Positions 52,786 to 61,600 of a stretch of DNA of 64,000 nt are shown piece by piece (the first letter of the stretch is position 1; every line of letters begins with the position of its first letter). The notes beneath the pieces were generated by a model that saw only the letters and a list, made by a program, of their open reading frames with translations, did no database searches and was not told the origin of the DNA. The position numbers and the translations under genes are program-made. The DNA is from Labrys miyagiensis (GTDB taxonomy: Bacteria; Pseudomonadota; Alphaproteobacteria; Rhizobiales; Labraceae): assembly GCF_030160835.1 (NCBI RefSeq), contig NZ_BSPC01000058.1, positions 149,681-213,680 on the forward strand. The letters run 5' to 3'.

Positions 52786-53985
52786 TTATCCTAGGGGTGT
52801 GAAACCGCAGCATATTCTGCCGACAACCGGCGGCCCCGCTTCCGCCCCGGCGACGCATGCACGGGCCGGAGACACGTTCTCCTCCGTGATACCGAGAGCC
52901 GCAATGTCGGCGGGAACGCCCTCGCCCAGGGCGAAGCTTGCCGCCAGCCGCGCCGCGGCCGCGCCCGCCATGACACCGTTGCCGCCCTGCCCTGCCAGCC
53001 AGATGAAGCTCTTCTCTTCGGGATCCGGTCCGATTACCGGCTCATGGTCGGGTGCGAAGGTGCGCAATCCGCCCCATTTGTGCTTCACCGAGCGAACATC
53101 CATGGTCGTGTATGTATGGATCCTATCGATGGCGATGGCGACCTCCAGTTCGTCAGCCTGCGCGTCGCAAGGCTCCGATGGCGCCATGTCGATCGGCGAG
53201 ACCATGATACGGCCCGCCTCCGGCTTGAAATAGAAGGTCTCGGCAACATCGAAGGTCATCGGCCAGCGGCTGATATCGCTGCCCGCCGGCGGATCGAACG
53301 TCACGGCGGTGCGGCGGAAGGGTACGACATTGCGACTGGCCAAACCGGCAAGCCTGGAGACCTGCTGGACCCAGCCGCCTGCCGCGTTCACGACAACCGG
53401 AGCCTCAAAATTGCCCGCGGGCGTTTCTGCCGTCCACAGGCCCGACGAATAATTGAGCTTCTCGACGCGAGCGTTGGTTACGAGCTGCCCGCCACGAGCC
53501 TTGAATGCCTTGAGGTACCCGCTCATGAGGGCATCGGTATCGATGTCGTTGCAACCGGGCTCGTAGAGGGCAAGAGCGAACTCGCTCGCCTTCAGGACGG
53601 GGCAATGAAACAGAGCGTCCTCTGCCGACATTATGTCGACCCTGGCACCACGCCGGACCAGTTCCTCGCCCTGACTTCGAAGCTTGTCCTGCTCGTTCTC
53701 TCGCGCAAGAAACATGGCACCGCGCGGCGATACCAAGGGCACTTCCGAAAAACCACGGGGTGGGCTTTCCAAAAATGAACGCGATGCTGTGACCAGACCG
53801 CTCCAAAGCGCAGGCCCGTAGTTCTCGGACATCACGGCAGCGGAACGGCCTGTCGAATGGTAGCCGGGCACACCCTCTGCCTCCAGGAGAATGACCCTTG
53901 CCCTGGCACTTAACTCGTAAGCCACCGAAGCGCCGGCGATCCCTCCTCCGACCACGATGAAATCAACTTTCTGCGACGACATCAT
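52786..53985 (-). CDS. FAD-dependent amino-acid/amine oxidoreductase (DAO family)
   Basis: A 399-residue flavoprotein. ATG at 53985 (or 53982) follows GGCGGAG. The Rossmann motif is DFIVVGGGIAGASVAYEL; STGRSAAVMSENYG is the FAD-binding extension. Later marks are VVVNAAGGW and GHGGN-like LAGQGGNGVMAGAAAARLA. The family oxidises D- or N-methyl amino acids. The last ~20 residues after ENVSPARA look unlike the family and may be altered. With GabT and a HAD protein downstream, the operon probably handles an amino acid or amine. Confidence 0.9.
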   Translation of the reverse strand: MMSSQKVDFIVVGGGIAGASVAYELSARARVILLEAEGVPGYHSTGRSAAVMSENYGPALWSGLVTASRSFLESPPRGFSEVPLVSPRGAMFLARENEQDKLRSQGEELVRRGARVDIMSAEDALFHCPVLKASEFALALYEPGCNDIDTDALMSGYLKAFKARGGQLVTNARVEKLNYSSGLWTAETPAGNFEAPVVVNAAGGWVQQVSRLAGLASRNVVPFRRTAVTFDPPAGSDISRWPMTFDVAETFYFKPEAGRIMVSPIDMAPSEPCDAQADELEVAIAIDRIHTYTTMDVRSVKHKWGGLRTFAPDHEPVIGPDPEEKSFIWLAGQGGNGVMAGAAAARLAASFALGEGVPADIAALGITEENVSPARACVAGAEAGPPVVGRICCGFTPLG

Positions 53986-54166
53986 CCACTCCGCCTGGCA
54001 GGTGCCTCATGTGCGAGCGGGTGAGATCTTGCGATATCGCCGCGACTTCCCTGCTCGCTTGCCAGCGAGCGTAGGCCTGGAATGTCGGCACAATGCACTG
54101 AAGTATGCCCGACGAAATGGCGTCGCCGTTGGAGTGAGCGCCCGAAACGGCATATCATGCCGCCGC

Positions 54167-54331
54167 GCAGCACTGGATGCCTTTCCTGTTGAGCCGTTGC
54201 CTGCGGAAAATCCCTGCATCCGTTATGAGAACGCCACCTTGACGGCTCACCCAGCCTATATGACCGACGACGCCTACGCGGAACTATGGATCAGAACGCT
54301 CAAAGCCTTGGAATCCTTGGCCCAAGTCTAG
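54167..54331 (+). pseudogene. D-2-hydroxyacid dehydrogenase, C-terminal remnant
   Basis: The frame reads AALDAFPVEPLPAENP then NATLTAHPAYMTDDAYAELW, the last ~55 residues of the SerA/GhrB-type NAD-binding domain with the catalytic His (AHPAY). The rest of the enzyme is absent; upstream the same frame is a shadow of other DNA. It overlaps CsaA by 4 bp at its 3' end. This is a truncated gene, not a functional dehydrogenase. Confidence 0.7.
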
Positions 54332-54666
54332 AACACGGCCTCGCCGATCTTGACTTCGCTCAGCGGAGACAAAACGATCACCTCACCCCCAGCATCCTTG
54401 GCACCGAGGATCAAAATCTGTGACTGAAAGCCCGCGATGTTGCGCGGCGGCATATTGATGACGCAGGCCACAAGGCGACCGACCAGGTCCACGGGCGAAT
54501 ATTTGGTTATCTGCGCACTCGACCATTTCCGGCCAAGCTCGCCGAAGTCGACCTCTACTTTGTAGGATGGGTTTCGGGCGCGGTCGAAAGGGTGCACCGT
54601 CGTGATCCGGCCAATGCGAATGTCAATCTTGGCGAAGTCCTCATAAACAATCTGTTCTTTTTCCAT
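54328..54666 (-). CDS. csaA: CsaA-type tRNA-binding-domain chaperone
   Basis: A 112-residue single OB-fold protein of the CsaA family, cytoplasmic export-related chaperone. The ATG at 54666 (MEKEQIVYEDFAKIDIRIG) fits the family's usual start; the longer frame upstream is out-of-family. The conserved parts are DIRIGRITTVHPF, SSAQITKYSP and ACVINMPPRNIAGFQSQILI. It is divergent from gabD and is probably independent of it. Confidence 0.92.
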   Translation of the reverse strand: MEKEQIVYEDFAKIDIRIGRITTVHPFDRARNPSYKVEVDFGELGRKWSSAQITKYSPVDLVGRLVACVINMPPRNIAGFQSQILILGAKDAGGEVIVLSPLSEVKIGEAVF

Positions 54667-54831
54667 TTCGGCACCCGGCGTTAGAATCGGCAGATTGTGC
54701 TGCGCGGTGGCCGGAATCATCCATTCAAACTGGGGTTCGAAACGCCTTTTGCTGCCAAGATCCTATCCGCATTCGGCATATCGTGCCGTGTTCGATCGGC
54801 GAAGATCTTCTCCAGTCATCTGGAGAGAGCC

Positions 54832-56303
54832 ATGTCGACAGCCGGTCACCTGACAGATCCATCCCTTTTCGTCGAACGCTGCCTTATTGGTGGTGCCTGG
54901 CAGGCCGCCAGCACCGGCGAGGTCATGGCGATCGACAACCCGGCTACCGGCGCCATCGTTGGGACTGTGCCTAAGTGCGGTGCCTCGGAAACCGAGGCTG
55001 CGATTGGAGAGGCGGAGAAAGCCCTTCGTTCCTGGCGCCGCAAGACACCAGCGGAACGGGCCATTCTTCTGGAACGCTGGTATGCGTTGATGATCGAGCA
55101 TCGCGAGGATCTGGCTCTGATCATGACCCTTGAGCAGGGAAAACCTCTGTCGGAATCCCGCGGCGAGATCACCTATGGTGCCTCGTTCATGGTGCCTCGT
55201 TCGTCAAATGGTTCGCCGAGGAAGCGCGCCGTATCTATGGCGAGACGATTTCCTCTCCACTCGCAGACACACGGATCATCGTCCAGAAGCAGCCCATCGG
55301 TGTCGTAGCGGCCATTACGCCATGGAACTTTCCGAGTGCGATGATCACGCGCAAGGCCGCTCCCGCCCTGGCGGCCGGCTGCACGATCATCATCAAGCCG
55401 GCGGAACTGACACCATTCTCAGCTCTTGCCCTCGGCGTACTCGCCGAACGCGCCGGCATTCCCGCTGGTGTCATCAACATCGTTACCGGTCCGCCCTCCG
55501 AAATCGGCAGGGCGCTCACGGCAAGTCCCGTCGTCCGCAAGCTGACATTCACGGGCTCGACGCGCGTGGGCAAACTCCTGATGGAGCAGTGTGCCGGGAC
55601 GGTAAAAAGAGTGGGCCTGGAGCTTGGCGGCAATGCCCCTTTCATCATTTTTGACGACGCTGATATCGACGCAGCCGTTGCCGGCGTCATGGCAAGCAAG
55701 TTCCGCAATGGCGGCCAGACCTGTGTCTGCGCGAACCGGATCCTGGTCCAGGACGGTATCTATGAAGCTTTCTCGCAGAAGCTCTGTGAAGCGACGGGCA
55801 GGCTCGAGGTTGGCGATGGCCTCGTGGAAACCACCACGATTGGCCCAATGATCAACCCGGCGGCCATCAGCAAGATCGAGGGGCACGTCGCCGACGCGGT
55901 ATCGAAGGGCGCTACCATCATGACCGGAGGCAAGGTCAGGTTCGGCCTGTTCTATGAACCGACCGTGCTCACCGACGCGACAGCCTCGATGCTGATCGCA
56001 GGCGAGGAAACATTCGGTCCGGTCGCACCTCTGTTCCGTTTCTCAAGCGAGGAGGACGCAATCGCCATGTCGAACGATACGCCCTACGGTCTGGCGGCCT
56101 ATCTCTACACGCGCGATCTTTCTCGCAGCTTCCGCGTGGCAGAGGCGCTCGAATTCGGCATGGTCGGCATCAACAGCGGCTCCGTCTCCACAGCGGTTGC
56201 TCCGTTTGGCGGCATCAAGGAATCAGGCCTTGGGCGCGAGGGCTCTCGTCATGGTTTGGAGGAATTCCTTGAGATGAAGACACTCCATATCGGAGGCATT
56301 TGA
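54832..56303 (+). pseudogene. gabD: Succinate-semialdehyde dehydrogenase, frameshifted by a 14-bp tandem duplication
   Basis: The two reading frames together make a complete NAD(P)-dependent succinate-semialdehyde dehydrogenase, the GabT partner. ATG at 54832 (MSTAGHLTDPSLF) has GGAGAGAG upstream. The first frame runs to GEITYGASF and then leaves the family. The duplicated ATGGTGCCTCGTTC at 55175-55188 and 55189-55202 shifts the frame. Removing one copy restores [18 protein letters not shown] and gives 485 residues, the usual GabD length. The second part carries [18 protein letters not shown] (catalytic Glu) and [10 protein letters not shown] (catalytic Cys). As read, only a truncated N-terminal product would be made. 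Confidence 0.92.
55175..55202. repeat. 14-bp tandem duplication ATGGTGCCTCGTTC x2
   Basis: Two perfect adjacent copies (55175-55188 and 55189-55202) within gabD. Fourteen extra bases break the frame. Such a short perfect tandem can expand or contract by strand slippage, so it could be a reversible switch or a sequencing or laboratory-strain change. Confidence 0.95.
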
Positions 56304-56325
56304 TCGGAGGCCGAAGCGGAAAGCC

Positions 56326-56352
56326 GCATGTCGTTTCCTGAAAACGACATGC
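56326..56352. terminator. Stem-loop downstream of gabD
   Basis: An 11-bp perfect stem, GCATGTCGTTT/AAACGACATGC, with a 5-base loop, starts 23 bp after the gabD stop and before the convergent Lrp gene. It lacks a following T-tract, so it may be a weak or bidirectional transcript end rather than a classic intrinsic terminator. Confidence 0.55.
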
Positions 56353-56469
56353 CGTCGCCACCCGACACGAGGCGGACGCCTATACCCGTCGTCACCGCTT
56401 CCGGGCGACCTGATGACAAGATCTTTCGGCCAGGGTAATGCAGCGCTGCGAGCAAGACCTCTGTACGGA

Positions 56470-56961
56470 TCAATCATCAGCCATGAGCGACTTGAGATTC
56501 ACGCTGTCGCGCTGGAAAACATTCTTGATGACAATATAGCTGAAGTATTTTTCGACACCGATATTTCGCTCCAGGACATTCTCCATCAGTTCCTGGTAGC
56601 GAGCGACACTGCGGGTCACGAATTTAAGCATGTAGTCGAAGCCGCCGCTAACGAGGTGGCATTCCTGGAGTGCATCATAGCGTCGGATCTCGGCTTCGAA
56701 CTTGATGAAATCCTCGCGCCGATGATCCTTCAGGGTGAGCTCGGTGAAGACAGTGATATGGTCTACCAACTTGGAAAAGTTGAGACGGGCGTTGTAGCTG
56801 GAAATATAACCCGCCTTCTCGAGCCGCTTCACGCGAGAGAGGCACGGACTTGGCGAGAGGCCGACCGCGCCGGCGAGCTCGACATTCGTCAGCCTGCTGT
56901 TCTGCTGCAGCTTTGCCAGGATATTAATATCGATACGGTCTAATTTCGGTAGTCCAACCAT
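56470..56961 (-). CDS. Lrp/AsnC-family transcriptional regulator
   Basis: A 163-residue regulator. The ATG at 56961 (MVGLPKLDRIDINIL) has AAGGAAC upstream; a GTG at 56979 is an in-frame alternative. The helix-turn-helix is LTNVELAGAVGLSPSPCLSR then VKRLEKAGYI. The C-terminal RAM domain has FDYMLKFVTRSVARYQELME. Lrp regulators sense amino acids. It lies convergent with gabD and directly downstream of a HAD gene, so it probably controls this amino-acid cluster. Confidence 0.92.
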   Translation of the reverse strand: MVGLPKLDRIDINILAKLQQNSRLTNVELAGAVGLSPSPCLSRVKRLEKAGYISSYNARLNFSKLVDHITVFTELTLKDHRREDFIKFEAEIRRYDALQECHLVSGGFDYMLKFVTRSVARYQELMENVLERNIGVEKYFSYIVIKNVFQRDSVNLKSLMADD

Positions 56962-56989
56962 GTCTCGGCGTTCCTTCACAGGCCTGAAA

Positions 56990-57712
56990 TCAGCTCCTGA
57001 GATCCTCCTGGTGCGCCTTCACCAGATCGGCCATGCTGTTGAAGCGAAAGTTGTATTTAGGCATCGCGCCTGGATCCATGGTGGCTCCGAAACCCTTTTG
57101 ATCGTAACGCCGGAAAATCCAGCAGGAGGCGAGGCCGTGCCGGTTCGCAGGACCATGATCGTGAAACATGCTTTCAGCCGTATGCAAGATCTCATGCTTC
57201 TCGATGCCCAGCGCTTTCAGCTTTTCCATCATGTATTCGAAATTTCGATCAGAAGGTTTATACGATCCAACATCTTCGGCCGTATAAACGGCGTCAAAAT
57301 CCACCTGCAGCCTTTCATTGCTGCCGGCGAAATTCTCGTTGTCGACATTCGAGAGGATCGCCAGTTTGTAATATCGCTTCAGATACTGGAGTGCCCCGGC
57401 TGAATCTGTAAATGCAGGCCAATTTCGTACAGAGCGTCCATAGGCAACGCATTCGTTCCAGCCGACAGGCACCTCCCACTCCTCAGCGAGGCGGCGATAA
57501 ACGATCGGCAGGAGATCGCGATAGATTTTGCCCGGAGTCTGTAATTGCTGGGAAGATTCATGGCGCGCATGGGCTTCCAGGATGTCGTTCCTGGATAGCG
57601 GACGCTTCACTCTGCTGGTCAATGGCTCCAGTGCTGCGACCATGCCGGTTTCCCAGTCGATGAGCGTACCATAGCAGTCGAATGTCAGAACCTTGAAGTC
57701 GGTCAATCTCAT
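56990..57712 (-). CDS. Haloacid dehalogenase type II-like HAD hydrolase (paralogue 2)
   Basis: A 240-residue HAD protein, paralogue of that at 50584-51309. The ATG at 57712 follows AAGGAACTCC. Motifs are TFDCYGTLIDWE, AILSNVDNEN and DVGSYKPSDRNFE. Identity to paralogue 1 is about 70% by eye, including the long SMFHDH region (HTAESMFHDHGPAN). It is 28 bp upstream of the Lrp gene, so the two may be co-transcribed. Confidence 0.9.
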   Translation of the reverse strand: MRLTDFKVLTFDCYGTLIDWETGMVAALEPLTSRVKRPLSRNDILEAHARHESSQQLQTPGKIYRDLLPIVYRRLAEEWEVPVGWNECVAYGRSVRNWPAFTDSAGALQYLKRYYKLAILSNVDNENFAGSNERLQVDFDAVYTAEDVGSYKPSDRNFEYMMEKLKALGIEKHEILHTAESMFHDHGPANRHGLASCWIFRRYDQKGFGATMDPGAMPKYNFRFNSMADLVKAHQEDLRS

Positions 57713-58571
57713 GAACGGAGTTCCTTGATATCGAGAACCGGGTGAAGCGTCTTTTCAATCGGTCGAGAGGCAGATCTCCAGGCCAATAGTCGCGCTGACG
57801 GGGTAGCCGGAAACGAGGTGAAAAAGATGGGCACGGTCGTCATCTACAAGGCTATTGGACAGCATAGGCAGTATCCATTTTTTTCAGGGCCGACATGCTG
57901 TGCCTGGGAAAGGACGCTGTCGCCACGAATACGACAACCAAAACGGCCATTTGTGCCAATTATTGCTGCACAACGGCAGAATGTGCTGCGCCCAAAACAC
58001 ACCGCGATAACTCAAAGGAACGCCATCCGAGAGTCGATGATTACTGAATATGCGGGCAATTCACCAATCAGAATGTGTTTCCGATGCAGCGGAATTTAAA
58101 TCAAGTAAATGATGAAGGCTATTCCATACGGCAGAATATTCCTTCAGCTAGCTTTATTGTTCAACCGATCGGTGGCGGTTCATTCATCGCCGCGAACGAA
58201 GGGATGGGACGAGGGCATCGGCACAGCATGCCCCACTCATCACATCGGCGCCTCGCCACGCAACCTGCGTAAAAGCGTTGTTTCGGGCGTCGGCCTTCAA
58301 TTCCGTCAAGGAGCACCGCCGGGTGCTGCATTTGAGGACCGTTTGGCCAAGGGTGATCGATCGTTGCTGGGCAAAGCCTGCTTTCTGCCGATGGGAACGA
58401 TTTCTCCCAAGGAGACCACAGACTGGCTGCCTCCCGATCCAATCCAAGGATCGAGCGCTTGTTCGGCGGTACCTTGAGGTTCCTGCTGCGCGCCCACGGG
58501 ATCGAAGTTTTTGCGCCGCTGAGATCGAGCTGTTGGAACTGATGATCGCGGCCACAAGAGAGCCTATCGCT
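57713..58571. other. Intergenic region without a recognised gene
   Basis: About 860 bp between the HAD gene and the autotransporter terminator. It is AT-rich near 57850-58170. Both strands show short frames with no start sites or family marks. It probably includes the HAD/Lrp promoter at its left side. I see no RNA gene. Confidence 0.4.
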
Positions 58572-58600
58572 CAAAAGAAAAGCCCCGGTTTCCCGGGGCT
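58572..58600 (-). terminator. Rho-independent terminator of the autotransporter gene
   Basis: On the minus strand a GC-rich stem AGCCCCGG-GAAA-CCGGGGCT (58581-58600) is followed by TTTTCTTTT (58572-58580). It lies 33 bp downstream of the autotransporter stop codon. This is a textbook intrinsic terminator. Confidence 0.93.
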
Positions 58601-58632
58601 CTTCAGTTTGAGGAGCTCTGACATCTTCTGCG

Positions 58633-61600
58633 TCAGTTGAAAGTGTAGGACAGGCCGCCCATGATACCGAAATCGGGCTTGCGGGCGCTCGGCGAATAGG
58701 TGCCGGCCAAGTTGGCGCGCCACTTGGCATCCTCGGAGGTCCAGCCAACACCGGCGGCGATGCCGACCTGGCTGTGATAGACCGACATGCCGGCCGCAGC
58801 CGAGATCTTGCCCGGACGGTCGTCATAGCGCAGGGCCGAGGCAGCCATCGCCTGGGCGATACCGCTGCGAGCCTCGTTCTGGTTGTGCGAGATCTGGCTC
58901 TGCAGGTTGGAGATGCTGCTGCCGATACCGTTGAACTGCGCGTCTAGGGCAGTGATGGCGCCACCGACATTGTTGTAGGCCTTGCCGCCAACCGTGTAGG
59001 ACGTGCCGGTGATCTGACCGTTTCCGTCAACCTTCGAACCACCGCCCAAGGCATTCGCTACGGACTGGGCGGTACCGTAGAGCTGCGAGCCATTCACAGC
59101 GTCCGTTGAAGCCGCAGAGATCGTCCCGGCGCCGACACCTGTGATCTTCTGCTTGCCGGCGTAGATTCCGCTGGTGGTGATGCTCGGGCCACCGTTTGCG
59201 ATAGTCAAGCCGGTCGCGGTGATCGAAGTCCCGTTTGCGCCTCCCACGGTGAGCTTGTCGGCGACATTTACGGTGTTAGACAGCTTGTAATCGACCTTGG
59301 TGCCTGTCGCTGTCTGCGTCTGGCTGATGACCATGTTGTTGTCGGTGCTGGTCATCTCAACCGTGCCATTCGGCCCGACATGGTTGTTCGCCGTGTCGGG
59401 GGTAAGAAGGTTCCAGCCCGCGGTGCTGATCTGCTGCTGCACCGCATAAAGCTGCGAACCGTTCACCGCTTGGGTCGAGGTCGCGTTCACCGTGCCATTG
59501 GCGACATTGCTGATGGTGGTACCGTTGGCGCCACCGAGCGTGATGGTGTTCTTGTTCGAGGTATCGTACTGGACGGCGTTGTCGGCCACGGCCTGGATGG
59601 CCTGGTTTGTAGCGTAGAGCTGCGAGCCGTTGACTGCGTCGGTGGAGGCGGCTGAGAGCTGGCCAGCCGCGACATTGGTGACCGTGCGCTCGGCACCTGC
59701 CGTGCCGACACTGACCGTCGAGGTCGCATTGGTGCCGGCGAAGGTATAGGCCGTGCCGGCGATGGTGGCGCCAGCGGTGTTGACGACCGCCGCCGTGGTG
59801 GAGCCGGAGCCAAGCGCCACGTCATTGGCATTGTTGGCCTTGGCGCCCGAGCCGAGGGCGACCGTGTTGGCGGCAGCGCCCAGCGCCGTGTCGCCGAGGG
59901 CGACCGCGCCGGCTGCGGCGGCATTGGAATTGCTGCCGGCCGCGAACGAGCCCTGGCCTGTAGCCTTGCTGGTGTTGCCCAGCGCCACAGCGCCCTGTCC
60001 ATTAGCCGTGCTGGTGTTGCCCAGTGCGACCGCGCCCTGGCCGTTGGCGGTGTTGTTGGCCCCCAGCGCCACGGCGCCCGTGCCGATGGCAGAGTTGGGA
60101 TCACCGATGGCAACCGCGCCGTCACCCTGTGCGATGTTGCCCGCACCGATCGACACCGCCCCGCCGCCCGCCGTGGCGGCGTTGGCGTTGGCGCCCGCAC
60201 CGATGGCGACATTCTGACCGGTGGCGCCGGAGACGGCGCTCACGCCCATGGCGATGCCGTTGGCGCCGCTGGCCGAAGCCGACTGGCCCAATGCCATGGC
60301 GCCCGCGGCGCTGGCATTGCTGTCGAGGCCCATGGCGATGGCACCTGTGCCTGCAGCCGTCGCGACGGCGTTGGGGCCGACAGCGATGCTATCGGTGCCG
60401 TTGGCCTGGCTGTCACCCTTGGTCGAATTGGCGTGGAAGTACTTGATGCCGCCGCCATTGAGCGAACCGCCGATCTGGTCGATCACGCCCTGCACCGAAC
60501 TATAGGTGCTGCCGCCATAATTCAGCGCCGTGGTGAGGGTGCCGGTCGTGGGATCGTAGCTCGAGCCACCGCCAAGGCCGTTGGCCGTGGAGTTGCCGAG
60601 ATTGCTGATGGTGGTGTTGGTGGCAAAGAGCTGCGAGCCGTTCACCGCATCGGTCGAGGTCGAGGCCACCGCGCCATTGGCGAGGTTGGTGATGGTCACC
60701 GGCGCACCGGCCCCAGCACCGCCCGTGGCGCCCAGCGTGATCTTGGTCTGGCTCGGGTCGTCATATTTGACCGCGACGTTGGCGAGGTTGGTGGTATTGG
60801 TGTCGAGCGCCGCCAGAGCGCCGGCAACCGTGGTCTGCGGCGCCGCGGCGCCGACCTTGCCGGTGGTGCTGACCGGCGCGATGCTCTGGCTGAAGCCCGA
60901 CAACGTGCCTGTCGCGGTGTTGTAGGTCGTGCCGCCACCAAGATTGGTCGCTACAGAGTTGCCGAGATTGCTGGTGGCATTGCCTATCGTCTGCAACTGG
61001 CTGACAGTTGCCACATCTGTCGGAGCCGTGCCGGCCTGGACATTGGTGATCTTCTTGCCACCGCCATCGATGCCGTTCGTCGTCACGCTCGGCCCGCCAT
61101 TGATGGTCAGGCCATTGGTGTCGACCTTGGTGTTGCCCACCGTCAAGCTGCCGGCGACGGCAAGGTTGGCGGCAAGGCCGAAGGTCACATTGGTGCCGTT
61201 CTGGCTGATGACGATGTTGCCATCGGGCGTGCTGCTGAGGTCGACCTTGGAGCCCGGGGCGACATTGACCCCCAAGCCGCCATTGGTACCGAGATCCCAG
61301 CCCGCGCTCGCCTGCTGCTGCACGGCAAAGAGCTGCGAGCCGTTCACCGCATCGCTCGAACCCGCCGCCACAGTGCCGTTGGCCAGGTTGGTGATGGAAA
61401 CCGGCGCACCGGCGCCAGCACCGCCCGTGGCGCCCAGCGTGATCTTGGTCTGGCTCGGGTCGTCATACTTGACCGCGATGTTGGCGAGATTGGTAGAGTT
61501 GCTGTCGAGCGCCGTGAGGGCATCCGCCACAGTGGTCTGCGGCACGGCAGCGCCGACCCCGCCGGTCGTGCTGATCGGTGCGATGTTCTGGGTAAAGCCG

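Noticed and set aside
50608-52794. Very long plus-strand frame (728 codons) opposite the HAD and gabT genes
   Set aside because: The minus-strand genes have clear motifs, ribosome sites and natural composition; the plus-strand frame is an open antisense shadow.
54832-55308. Short GabD N-terminal frame as a functional small protein
   Set aside because: The 14-bp duplication and the perfect continuation in the other frame show it is part of a broken gabD.
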